NCBI RefSeq assembly: GCF_013376455.1
Contig: NZ_CP045504.1
Location: 2,377,001-2,441,000 of the forward strand
Origin: Desulfolutivibrio sulfodismutans DSM 3696
Lineage (GTDB): Bacteria > Desulfobacterota > Desulfovibrionia > Desulfovibrionales > Desulfovibrionaceae
Reading direction: 5' to 3'
DNA length: 64,000 nucleotides
The position numbers and the translations under genes were made by a program. Under the pieces are notes generated by a model. It saw nothing but the letters and a program-made list of their open reading frames with translations, had not been told where the DNA came from and did no database searches. How positions within the stretch are numbered: position 1 is the stretch's first letter; each line of letters begins with the position of its first letter. Of this stretch, positions 26,231 through 34,587 are shown in pieces.

Positions 26231-27646
26231 ATGGAAGATGGCATGACATTCGACGATAACAGATCCCCCGGCCTGGCCGAAAAGGACCGGCTGTCCCTGA
26301 TTCAGAAGATGCGCGAAAAGCTCGCCCAGCGTGAGCCCGGCCGCGCCACGGGACACGCTCCCGCGCCTTCCGGGACCGAGGACTCGGCCTGCGATTTCAG
26401 CCAGTTCGCGGATGTGAAAAAAATCGCCATTCACAAAGCCGTGGCCAAGCAATGGGGCATCGATTCCCTGTATTTCCTGTGCCACGAGGGCGTGGCCCGG
26501 GACACCACGGTCATCGGCGGCAAGACCTGCCTCAATTTCTCCACTTACGACTACCTGGGCATAAACGGCTCCGAAGCCCTCAACGCCGCCGCCAGGGCCG
26601 CCCTGGAAAAATACGGCAGCAGTTCCTCGGGCAGCCGTCCCACCTCCGGGGAGCGCCCCCCCCACCGCGAACTCGAACGGGCCCTGGCCGATCTGCACGG
26701 CGCACAGGACTGCGTGGTCTTTGTCAGCGGACACGCCACCAACGTCTGGACCATCTACCAACTGTTCAAAAAACGCGACGTGGTGTTCTACGACAGCCTT
26801 TCCCACAACTCCATCATCCAGGGGGCTCAGATCTCCGGGGCCGTGCGCCTGCCCTTTTCGCACAACGACCTGGACGCCCTGGAGGAACTCCTGGCTGCGG
26901 AGCGCCATCGCTACCACCGGGCCCTGATCGTCACCGAGGGGCTTTTTAGCATGGACGGGGACATCCCCGACCTGCCCCGTCTGGCGGAGCTCAAAAAGAA
27001 ATACGGCTGCTTCCTGATGGTGGACGAGGCCCATGCGCTGGGGGTTTTGGGCCCCACGGGCCGGGGTCTTGCCGAACATTACGGCATGGACCCGGGCGTG
27101 GTGGACATCTGGATGGGCACCTTGAGCAAGACCCTGTGCGGTTGCGGCGGCTATGTGGCGGGCCGGGCCGAGCTTGTGGAATGCCTGAAATATCTGGCCC
27201 CCGGCTTTCTCTACAGCGTGGGCATGTCTCCCCCCCTGGCCGCCGCCAGCCGCGAGGCCGTGGCCGTGATGCTCCGCGAGCCCGAACGGGTGCGCAGGCT
27301 TCAGGAGACCAGCCGTTTTTTCCTGGACTACGCCAGGCAAAAGGGGCTGGACACCGGCCGGGCCCAGGGATACGCGGTCGTCCCCATCATGGTCGGCGGT
27401 TCCGTGGAAACGGCCATGCTGGCCGCCCGGCTCTTCCACCAGGGGGTGTACGTCATCCCCATCATCTTCCCGGTGGTGGAGGAGAAGGCCGCCAGGCTGC
27501 GTTTTTTTCTCTCCTGCTCCCACACCAAGGCCCAGGTTCGCCAGGCTCTCGACCTGGTGGCCAAGGAACTGCCCCTGGTGCGCCAGACGGCTGCGGCCAT
27601 GGCCGAGGACAGGGACAATGACGCCGGGCTGGACGGCCAGGACTAG
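26231..27646 (+). CDS. PLP-dependent alpha-oxoamine synthase (AONS/SPT family), WcbT-like
   Basis: A 471-residue fold-type I enzyme. The core has the AONS/KBL/serine palmitoyltransferase pattern: NFSTYDYLG, SSGSRPTSG, VDEAHALGVLGPTGRG and the PLP lysine Lys300 in GTLSKTLCGCGGY. An N-terminal extension of about 75 residues carries no clear domain. Family members join an acyl thioester with an amino acid and lose CO2. The gene lies 3 bases after a PKS without thioesterase, so the likely acyl donor is the chain on the PKS carrier protein. The amino acid used (serine, alanine or glycine) cannot be read from the sequence. An ATG at 26243 is an alternative start. Confidence 0.9.
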   Translation: MEDGMTFDDNRSPGLAEKDRLSLIQKMREKLAQREPGRATGHAPAPSGTEDSACDFSQFADVKKIAIHKAVAKQWGIDSLYFLCHEGVARDTTVIGGKTCLNFSTYDYLGINGSEALNAAARAALEKYGSSSSGSRPTSGERPPHRELERALADLHGAQDCVVFVSGHATNVWTIYQLFKKRDVVFYDSLSHNSIIQGAQISGAVRLPFSHNDLDALEELLAAERHRYHRALIVTEGLFSMDGDIPDLPRLAELKKKYGCFLMVDEAHALGVLGPTGRGLAEHYGMDPGVVDIWMGTLSKTLCGCGGYVAGRAELVECLKYLAPGFLYSVGMSPPLAAASREAVAVMLREPERVRRLQETSRFFLDYARQKGLDTGRAQGYAVVPIMVGGSVETAMLAARLFHQGVYVIPIIFPVVEEKAARLRFFLSCSHTKAQVRQALDLVAKELPLVRQTAAAMAEDRDNDAGLDGQD

Positions 27647-28895
27647 CCACCCCGTGGATGGAATCCGAGCAACCGATCCGCACAGTCGATCCTTCCTGTT
27701 TCTGCAAGGTCCGCAAAGCCGTTTTTTTCGCCGCTTGGGCCTGGCCATCCGGGACACGGGGGCACGCATCCTCAAGGTGAACATCTGCGGCGGGGACGTG
27801 TTCCACTGGCCAAGGCCTTGCACCTGCCTGTATCGGGGCTCCCGGGGCGACTGGCCCCAATGGGTCGCCGAGGCCATGGATCGCCACGCCGTGACCGACA
27901 TCCTGCTTATGGGCGACAAACGGCCCATGAACCGCGACGCCATCTGCATCGCCCGGTCCCGGGGCATTGCCGTGCATGTGCTGGAAGAAGGCTACCTGCG
28001 CCCCAATCACATCACCCTGGAACGCGACGGGGTCAACACCCGCTCCCGGCTCCCCGCCACCCCCGAGGCGGTGCGGCGCGAGGCCGGGTTGCTCCCGGAC
28101 CCGCCTGCCTACCCTAACGTCCCGGACAGCATGAAGATCCGGGTCAGGGACACCATCCGCCACCATGTGGGGAACTTTCTTTTGTGGGGGCTTTTCCCGC
28201 GCTACCGCACCCACCGCCCCTACACCATCGGCTGGGAGCTCACGGGGTGGCTGCCGCGCTATGCCACCCGCCGCAGACGTCAGGCCCGGGCCCTGGCCGC
28301 CCAAACGGCCCTTTTGGACTCCGGACGGCCCTATTTTCTTTTCCCGCTCCAACTCGACGCCGACATCCAGGTGCGTTCCTATTCCCATTTCGGGGTGCGC
28401 GACTCCATCATGCAGGTGTTGTCGTCCTTTGCCGCCAGCGCGCCCAGGGACATGACGCTCGTGGTGAAAAACCATCCCCTGGACAACGGACTGATCAACC
28501 TGGACCGTTTCGTGAACAGCTTCGCCCGGGCCACGGGCATCCGGGACCGGGTGGTCTTTCTCGACGGCGGGCAGGGCCGTCTGCTCATGGAGCGTGACCA
28601 GTGCCTCGGGGTGGCCCTGGTCAACAGCACCATGGGCCTGGAGGCCCTGGCCCTGGACCGTCCGGTCTTTTCCCTGGGCCGCGCGCCCTACGCCATGCCC
28701 GGCCTGGCCGCCACCCAGACGGATTCGACCCTGGATGAGTTCTGGACCGACCCGCACCATCCCGATCCCCGGCTTTTGCGCGATTTCGTCAAGATTTTGC
28801 TGCACAAGGCCCTGGTTCTGGGCAACTTCTACACCGATTGGGGCATCGAGCTGGCGGTGGAGGGTTCCTTGCGCCGTCTGGGGCTTGTCGCCTAA
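27618..28895 (+). CDS. kpsS: KpsS-like capsule polysaccharide protein (Kdo transferase family), WcbO-like
   Basis: A 425-residue protein overlapping the alpha-oxoamine synthase gene by 29 bases. Features of the KpsS/KpsC superfamily: FLQGPQSRFFRRLG near the start, VLEEGYLRPNHITLE, FPLQLDADIQVR, KNHPLDNG and NSTMGLEALALDRPVF. KpsS adds the first Kdo to the lipid acceptor in E. coli capsule assembly. Its position directly behind the lipid-forming enzymes suits a step where sugar meets lipid. Confidence 0.85.
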   Translation: MTPGWTARTSHPVDGIRATDPHSRSFLFLQGPQSRFFRRLGLAIRDTGARILKVNICGGDVFHWPRPCTCLYRGSRGDWPQWVAEAMDRHAVTDILLMGDKRPMNRDAICIARSRGIAVHVLEEGYLRPNHITLERDGVNTRSRLPATPEAVRREAGLLPDPPAYPNVPDSMKIRVRDTIRHHVGNFLLWGLFPRYRTHRPYTIGWELTGWLPRYATRRRRQARALAAQTALLDSGRPYFLFPLQLDADIQVRSYSHFGVRDSIMQVLSSFAASAPRDMTLVVKNHPLDNGLINLDRFVNSFARATGIRDRVVFLDGGQGRLLMERDQCLGVALVNSTMGLEALALDRPVFSLGRAPYAMPGLAATQTDSTLDEFWTDPHHPDPRLLRDFVKILLHKALVLGNFYTDWGIELAVEGSLRRLGLVA

Positions 28896-29002
28896 GATTG
28901 CGCGGCGAACGGCCATCGATTTCCGGACGCCCCTTCGCCGGAGTCCTGCGCCCGGCGCCTTCGCATGGTTCGCTTCGGGCCGATCAACCGGGAGGAACGC
29001 CC

Positions 29003-29629
29003 ATGCCCCTTTCCCTGCGCCAGGCAGACCCCGAAGACGCCTCGGCCATAGCCCGCATCATCCGGGAGGTTTCGGCGGGAGTGGCCGATTTCCTGTTGCA
29101 CCGGGTCTCCCTGGCGGTTTCCGTCAATCGCCTGCTGGCCACCCTGGTCATGGAACCGGGCAACCCCTTCAGCTACGAGAATGCCCTGCTCCTTGAGCAC
29201 GACGGCCGATTGGCGGGGCTGCTTTTGGCCTATCCTTGGAACCGGCACGGCTATCCCGATATTTTGCAGCGACTGGTGGCGCATAAGCGCCTGGAGATGC
29301 TCGACGGCATGTTGCGCACGGCCGACGCCCAGAGCCTGTATATCAACACCCTGTGGGTGGACGAGGCGCTTCGGGGTACGGGCACGGCCGGGGATCTCCT
29401 GGAATGCGCCACGCTTATGGCAAAGGACAACGGCCTGCCCCGGATCAGCCTGCATGTGTGGAACGACAATGCCCGGGCCATGCGCTTCTACCTGCGCCAC
29501 GGATTTACGGTCGCCAGGCACTACGACGTGCCCCGGTACCGCCAGTTGCAACACGACGGAGGCTTTTCGCACATGACCCTGGTTTTGGCCCCCGAAACCA
29601 CATCACAACACCCGGCGGGCCGCCCATGA
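29003..29629 (+). CDS. GNAT-family N-acyltransferase
   Basis: A 208-residue protein with ATG 29003 after GGGAGGA. It shows the GNAT fold: LRQADPEDASAIARII at the start, the acetyl-CoA loop region LWVDEALRGTGTAGDLL and the C-terminal HVWNDNARAMRFYLRHGF. Its position in the lipid/capsule unit suggests an amino group as acceptor, possibly the amine created by the oxoamine synthase, but this is inference. The stop overlaps the next start (ATGA at 29626). Confidence 0.85.
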   Translation: MPLSLRQADPEDASAIARIIREVSAGVADFLLHRVSLAVSVNRLLATLVMEPGNPFSYENALLLEHDGRLAGLLLAYPWNRHGYPDILQRLVAHKRLEMLDGMLRTADAQSLYINTLWVDEALRGTGTAGDLLECATLMAKDNGLPRISLHVWNDNARAMRFYLRHGFTVARHYDVPRYRQLQHDGGFSHMTLVLAPETTSQHPAGRP

Positions 29630-30447
29630 CCGCGCCTGCCCGGCGTCCGCGCCACATCCTGCTCACCGGGGCCACGGGGGGCATCGGCCAGGCCCTGGCC
29701 TTGGAATTCGCCGCGCCGGGAGTGCGCTTAAGTCTCACCGGCCGCAACCAGGAGACCCTGTCGGCCCTGGCCCAGCGGTGCCGGGAGGCCGGGGCCGAGG
29801 TCGTCGCTAAGTCCCTGGACGTGCGCCGGATCGAGGCCCTGCACGACTGGATCTGCGCCATGGACGACGCCTGCCCCGTGGACGTGGTCATCGCCAACGC
29901 CGGGGTGTCGAGCTCCATCGGCCCGCGTGGCGAGGCCGAACCCGTGGAGGATGTGCGCCGCCTGTTTGCGGTCAACGCCGAGGCCGCCGCCGTAACGCTC
30001 TCCGCCCTGGCCGAGCGCATGCGCCTGCGCCGCCAGGGGCGGCTGGCCGTGGTGGCCTCCCTGGGAGGCTGGTGCGGCATGCCCTCCTCCCCGGCCTACA
30101 GCGCCAGCAAGGCCGCCGCCCGGATCTACGGCGACTCCCTGCGGGCCTGGCTTGCCCCCTACGGGGTGCGGGTCAGCGTGATCTCGCCGGGATTCGTGGA
30201 TTCGCCCATGAGCCGACGCTACATGGGCGACAAACCCCTGGCCTGGGACGCAGCCAGAGCCGCCCGGCGCATCCGGCGGGGGATGGAGCGGGGAAGCCCG
30301 GTCATCGCCTTCCCGGCCCTGCTGGCCCTGGGCATCAGCCTCCTGAACCTGCTTCCGGCCCGCCTAGGGGACGCCATCCTACGCAAATTTTTCGCCTTCA
30401 CCGTGATTCCGGATGCCGAATCCCCGCGCGGCAGGGACGCTCCATGA
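29626..30447 (+). CDS. Short-chain dehydrogenase/reductase, WcbP-like
   Basis: A 273-residue classical SDR: TGATGGIGQAL for NAD(P) binding, NAG in IANAGVSSS, and the catalytic Ser and YSASK motif. The C-terminal tail (LLALGISLLNLLPARLGDAIL) is hydrophobic and may bind membrane, as in 3-ketosphinganine reductases. It could reduce the ketone formed by the upstream oxoamine synthase. Start and stop overlap both neighbours by ATGA. Confidence 0.88.
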   Translation: MTAPARRPRHILLTGATGGIGQALALEFAAPGVRLSLTGRNQETLSALAQRCREAGAEVVAKSLDVRRIEALHDWICAMDDACPVDVVIANAGVSSSIGPRGEAEPVEDVRRLFAVNAEAAAVTLSALAERMRLRRQGRLAVVASLGGWCGMPSSPAYSASKAAARIYGDSLRAWLAPYGVRVSVISPGFVDSPMSRRYMGDKPLAWDAARAARRIRRGMERGSPVIAFPALLALGISLLNLLPARLGDAILRKFFAFTVIPDAESPRGRDAP

Positions 30448-31976
30448 TCCTCGGCCTCATGGGGCTGCTGGCCGCCGTGGCCGCGAGCCTTCTGGTCCAC
30501 CGCGTGGACGCCGTGGCCCATCGGAGCAAGCCCCTGGACGCGGTCATCGACGGCCCGGTGATCATTGTGTCGGGCATGGGCTATCTGGGATTTTTGGCCG
30601 TCTCGGGACGTCCGGCGTTCAGCCTGATCCTTATGGCCGGTGGCACGGTGCTGTTGTCCGTGGTCAACCGCCTCAAGCACCGGCTGTTTCGCGAGCCCAT
30701 CGTCTTTCTCGACGCCGCCCTGACCTTGCAGGTCATGCGCCATCCCGGATTTTACGTGCCCTATCTGTTTCCCGCCCCGGTGCTTGCGGCCGGGGCCGTG
30801 GCCGCCGTCGTGATGGCCGTTTTGTGGGGTGTCGAGCCTCCCGTGGATTTTTCCGCGCGACTGGCGGCGGTCCTGGGGATCGCGGCGGGGCTGGCCGTCT
30901 GCGCCCTTTTGGCCACGCTGTTTTTTCCAGCCAGGCGGGACGCGGCCCTTAGGCTGCTCAAACGGTATCCGCCGAGCCTTTCCGCCAACGCGGATTTTTC
31001 CCGATACGGCCTGTTGTGTTCCTTTTTCCTGCACGGCCTGTGGCATGTCCACCAGCGCGGCCAGGGAGGCAATCCGGGCATCCCGCGTTTCCAGGCCACG
31101 CCTGCGGCCGTCCCGGCCGCGACCGCGAACCTGCCGCATCTGGTCCTGATCCAGGCCGAATCCTTCTTCGACGTGCGCCGCCACATGCCGGACGCCCCGG
31201 CCGAGCTCCTGCCGCACTACGACCGGCTGCGGGCCGAAGGCACGGGCGGACTGTTCCAGGTCCAGACCCACGGGGCCTATACCATGCGCACGGAATTTTC
31301 CGTACTCACGGGCCTTGCGCTGGAAACTCTTGGAACTGACGCCTTCAATCCCTATTTCACGGCCAGCCGCCACCGGGTGGACTCCCTGGCCTGGCGGCTG
31401 CGCGCCCTGGGCTACCGCACGGCCTGCATCCACCCCTTCTTCCTCAGCTTCTTCCAACGAAACCGGGTGCTGCCCAACCTCGGCTTCGAGACCCTGTACG
31501 GCCAGGAGTTCTTCCCCGGGGACTCCCGCTGCGGCCCCTTCGTCAGCGACGCGGCCCTGTCCCGGTTTGTCCTGGACTGGCTGGCGGCCAGCCGGGAACC
31601 GGCCTTCGTCTTCGTCATCACCATGGAGGCCCACGGCCCCTGGAAGCCCGGGCGCCTGGCCCATGAGCCCGGGGCAAAGGACGTGGCGGACAGGCCTATG
31701 GACATCTATCTGCACCACCTGCGCCATACCGACGCCATGTTCGGAACCATGGCCGACGGCCTGTGCGGCCTGGACCGCCCGGCGGCCCTGTGCGCCTACG
31801 GCGACCATGTGGGCTGCCTGCCCGCCCTGCACCAGCCCAGGGACATGGGCTACGCCGCCACGGATTGGGTGTTGTGGCCCACGCCCATGGCCGGGGCCGG
31901 CTCGACGCGGTCCCTGCGGCCCGAGGAGATCGGGGGGGTGATGTGGGATGTGGCCCTGGGCAAAGGGCGACGGTAG
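30444..31976 (+). CDS. Membrane protein with sulfatase/phosphoethanolamine-transferase-like domain, WcbQ-like
   Basis: A 510-residue protein with about five hydrophobic helices in the first 200 residues followed by an alkaline-phosphatase-superfamily domain facing the periplasm. Visible features are LVLIQAESFFDVR for the first metal site, THGAYTMRTEFSVLTGL with the probable nucleophile Thr, CIHPFFLSFFQRN, FVITMEAHGPW and CAYGDHVGCLP. Related enzymes (LtaS, OpgB, EptA) move phosphoglycerol or phosphoethanolamine from phospholipids. It may decorate or process the lipid-linked polysaccharide. It is the last gene of the cluster and ends 11 bases from the convergent transglutaminase gene. Confidence 0.85.
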   Translation: MILGLMGLLAAVAASLLVHRVDAVAHRSKPLDAVIDGPVIIVSGMGYLGFLAVSGRPAFSLILMAGGTVLLSVVNRLKHRLFREPIVFLDAALTLQVMRHPGFYVPYLFPAPVLAAGAVAAVVMAVLWGVEPPVDFSARLAAVLGIAAGLAVCALLATLFFPARRDAALRLLKRYPPSLSANADFSRYGLLCSFFLHGLWHVHQRGQGGNPGIPRFQATPAAVPAATANLPHLVLIQAESFFDVRRHMPDAPAELLPHYDRLRAEGTGGLFQVQTHGAYTMRTEFSVLTGLALETLGTDAFNPYFTASRHRVDSLAWRLRALGYRTACIHPFFLSFFQRNRVLPNLGFETLYGQEFFPGDSRCGPFVSDAALSRFVLDWLAASREPAFVFVITMEAHGPWKPGRLAHEPGAKDVADRPMDIYLHHLRHTDAMFGTMADGLCGLDRPAALCAYGDHVGCLPALHQPRDMGYAATDWVLWPTPMAGAGSTRSLRPEEIGGVMWDVALGKGRR

Positions 31977-31987
31977 GCCGCGCCGGT

Positions 31988-32839
31988 TCAGGCCTCGGTT
32001 TCCAGGCGGATGCGGTGGGACAGCGAGGCGGCGACCCCGGCGCCCCGGAAGGTTCCGGACAGGGGCATGCACAGTTCAGGATGGTGGGCTGCGGCCAGGG
32101 CCAGATGCGCGTCGGCCGCAGCCAGCCCCAAGGTGGGATCGTAGCCGCGCCACCCGGCCCCGGGCAGATAGGCCTCGGGCCAGGCATGCAGATCACGATC
32201 CTTTTGGTCCGCATCCCCGGCCTGATAGCCGGACACGAACCGGGCCGGCAGCCCTGCCTGCCGACAGACTTCCAGAAAGACCAGGGTCACGTCCCGGCAG
32301 GCCCCGCGCGAAAGCGCAAGCGTCCGGGCCGGTTCCCATACCCCCGGCGCCTCGCGCACCTCCACCCGCACGTTACGGTACAGCCAGTCCGTCAGGCAGT
32401 TGAGAAAGTCCACGGGAAGCCCCCCGCAGGCCGCCGCAAGCTCCATGCCCAGGCCACCGCAGGCCGGGCAGCCCTGTGCCGCCAGATACGGCCCAAGGGC
32501 CTCCCGTTCGTGTTCGGACAACTGCACCGGCAGATGCGCGGCCGCAGGGTCCAGCAGATAGTCGAAGGGATTGGCGCGAAGCGTCCGGGCCTCGAACCGG
32601 GTGCAGACCGTCAGGGACTCGTGCAGGCCGTCGAACCACAGCCGGGTGGCGGGATTGCCGCTGGCGTCGAGGATGTCGCACCGCCCGGCTGGCGGCGGGG
32701 AGACCTCCAGGGAAAAAAAACCGAGGCGCTGGGAGGCGCTGTCCAGGGGCGCAAGCCGCACCAGGTGCGGCTCGAGAAAGACCGGGCGGCTGTAGCGGTA
32801 GCTGGTTTCGTGCTCGCCCCTAAACAGCACCGGCCTCAT
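31988..32839 (-). CDS. Transglutaminase-like cysteine protease of the Anbu operon
   Basis: A 283-residue protein starting at ATG 32839, overlapping the Anbu gene by 20 bases. An N-terminal beta domain (HETSYRYSRPVFLEPHLVRL) precedes the transglutaminase core with Cys in SRGACRDVTLVF, His in RDLHAWPEAY and Asp in GYDPTLG. The last 30 residues form a short C-terminal tail (CMPLSGTFRGAG). Proteins of this kind regularly accompany Anbu, alpha-E and the ATP-grasp-like protein. The substrate is unknown. Confidence 0.9.
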   Translation of the reverse strand: MRPVLFRGEHETSYRYSRPVFLEPHLVRLAPLDSASQRLGFFSLEVSPPPAGRCDILDASGNPATRLWFDGLHESLTVCTRFEARTLRANPFDYLLDPAAAHLPVQLSEHEREALGPYLAAQGCPACGGLGMELAAACGGLPVDFLNCLTDWLYRNVRVEVREAPGVWEPARTLALSRGACRDVTLVFLEVCRQAGLPARFVSGYQAGDADQKDRDLHAWPEAYLPGAGWRGYDPTLGLAAADAHLALAAAHHPELCMPLSGTFRGAGVAASLSHRIRLETEA

Positions 32840-33596
32840 CCTCCAGCTTGCTGGAAACAAGCTTGCGGGTCGTGGGAGACAGCTCGGCCGCGATGGCCTC
32901 GATCCATTCCGAGGGCAGGGCCCGCACGCTCTCGCGCAGCCGCTCTTGCCACCAGGTGGAGATGTGGGCCAGGTCGGACTGCTCGAAGCGGTGCTCCACC
33001 AGGACGAAGGAGCCCTTGGAATAGACCACCACGTCCAGGGGGAAGTCCACCCCGGCGGCGCTGATGCGGGTGGAGTCGAAGGCCAGGCAGCCCACCTTGA
33101 GGGCGAAGTGGATGGAGTCGGCATATTTGAGGGTGCGGTCCAGCACGGGCTTGCCGTAGCCGGTCTCGCCGATGATGTGGTACGGCGTGCCCGCGTTGAT
33201 CTCCACCCAGTTGCCCTGGGGATAGACGAGGTACAGCTTGTGGGTGGCGTCGCCCGAGAGCTGGCCGCCCATGATCACATGGATGTTGAACTGAAGGCCG
33301 GACTCGTCGAGAAAGTCCTTGTCCTCCCTGGCCACCCGCCGGATGACGTCGGCGAAGATGTTCACGGCCTTGTACAGCTTGTTGGGCGGCGGGCAGGTCT
33401 CCAGGGCCTCCTCGAAGTAGGTGACCACCTTGTCGCGCACCGAGCGCAGGCCCGAGGTCATGAAAAAGAGCACCCCGCCGTCGATCTCGTAGGTGCTGAG
33501 CTTCTGGCCCGTGGTCATCTCGTTGCCCGCCACGATGCGGGTGTCGGAGATGCCCACCAGGCCCTCTTCCACGGTAATGCCAAGGCAAAAGGTCAT
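32820..33596 (-). CDS. Anbu, bacterial proteasome-homologue peptidase
   Basis: A 258-residue Ntn-hydrolase of the proteasome superfamily. The mature nucleophile would be Thr2 in MTFCLGITVEEGLVGISDTRI-type sequence after Met removal, with the conserved Asp of SDTRIV and a Lys/Gly-Ser-rich core (VVYSKGSFVLVEHRF). Anbu forms open helical rings in other bacteria and its substrates are unknown. Its ATG overlaps the alpha-E stop (33593-33596). Confidence 0.92.
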   Translation of the reverse strand: MTFCLGITVEEGLVGISDTRIVAGNEMTTGQKLSTYEIDGGVLFFMTSGLRSVRDKVVTYFEEALETCPPPNKLYKAVNIFADVIRRVAREDKDFLDESGLQFNIHVIMGGQLSGDATHKLYLVYPQGNWVEINAGTPYHIIGETGYGKPVLDRTLKYADSIHFALKVGCLAFDSTRISAAGVDFPLDVVVYSKGSFVLVEHRFEQSDLAHISTWWQERLRESVRALPSEWIEAIAAELSPTTRKLVSSKLEDEAGAV

Positions 33597-34570
33597 TGGT
33601 CCACCTGTTGGAGGGGCGTGGGGTCGTGGTATCCGAAAAACTCCCGCCCGAGCTGCGTGTCGATGGTGTTCATGCGGGTCTGCAGGCGATCCGTGAACTG
33701 GTGCAGACCTTGCTCGAAAACGTCCTCGATGGTCAAGTAGGACAGATCCGAACACAATTGCCCCAACAGCCGCTCGCTGCCGCGCGAAAAATGCCCCACC
33801 CGGGTGCCGGTGATGTCGTGCAGGGCGCGCTGGGCGCTGCCCAGGCCGTAGATGATGGAGCGCGGGAAGTCGTGGTCGAAAAGCAAAAACTCCGCCACCC
33901 TGGCCGGAGAGATGCGGCCCCGGAGGCGACGGTAGGCGTTGAGCGCGCTGGTGGCCCGCAAAAGCGCCGACCAGTGGATGGAGTCGAAGCTCTGGGGCGC
34001 GCCGCTTAAGCCCGGCAAGAGCAGGTGGCAGTTGACGTCGAGAATGCGCGAGGTCTTGTCGCAACGCTCCAGTTGCCGCCCCAGGCGCGAGAAGTGCCAG
34101 GCCTCGTCGTGGATCATGGCGTCCCGGGAGATGCCCTCCAGGATGAAATCGCGGACCTTGATCTCCTGGCAGAACTCCGAGGGGTTGTCCACGACGGCCA
34201 GCGGATTTTTGGCCGCGTCATGCACCAGGTGGTAGTAGATGTTGATCTGCTCCCACATCTCGTAGGGAATGACCTCGCGGATGGCCCGGGCGTTTTCCCG
34301 GGCGGCCCACAGGCAGGAGGCGATGGAGTTGGCGTAGCCCCGTTCGAAGCACAGAAAGGTGGTCACGGTGGCCGCGTCGTAGGCCCCGTACCGCTCCTCG
34401 AAAAGGGTATGGTCGCCGCTGGCGATGACCAGGGGCCGCCATTCCCCGGCGCCGGCCCCGGGCAGATCCAGGGTCAGGTGCCAGTTGACCTCCACGAACC
34501 GGGCCAGATTCCCGGCCCGTTCCAGATACCGGCTCATCCAATAGACGGCGTTGGCCACGCGCGCGAGCAT
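33593..34570 (-). CDS. Alpha-E domain protein of the Anbu operon
   Basis: A 325-residue, helix-rich protein. It begins MLARVANAVYWMSRYLERA, the hallmark of the alpha-E family, and carries the HLLLPGLSGAP and RRLRGRISPARVAEFLL segments. In some homologues this domain is fused to the circularly permuted ATP-grasp protein encoded directly upstream here (17-base gap), which implies physical or functional partnership. Such pairs are suspected to make a peptide-like modification. Confidence 0.9.
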   Translation of the reverse strand: MLARVANAVYWMSRYLERAGNLARFVEVNWHLTLDLPGAGAGEWRPLVIASGDHTLFEERYGAYDAATVTTFLCFERGYANSIASCLWAARENARAIREVIPYEMWEQINIYYHLVHDAAKNPLAVVDNPSEFCQEIKVRDFILEGISRDAMIHDEAWHFSRLGRQLERCDKTSRILDVNCHLLLPGLSGAPQSFDSIHWSALLRATSALNAYRRLRGRISPARVAEFLLFDHDFPRSIIYGLGSAQRALHDITGTRVGHFSRGSERLLGQLCSDLSYLTIEDVFEQGLHQFTDRLQTRMNTIDTQLGREFFGYHDPTPLQQVDQ

Positions 34571-34587
34571 GGATCACCTTTCCTCGG

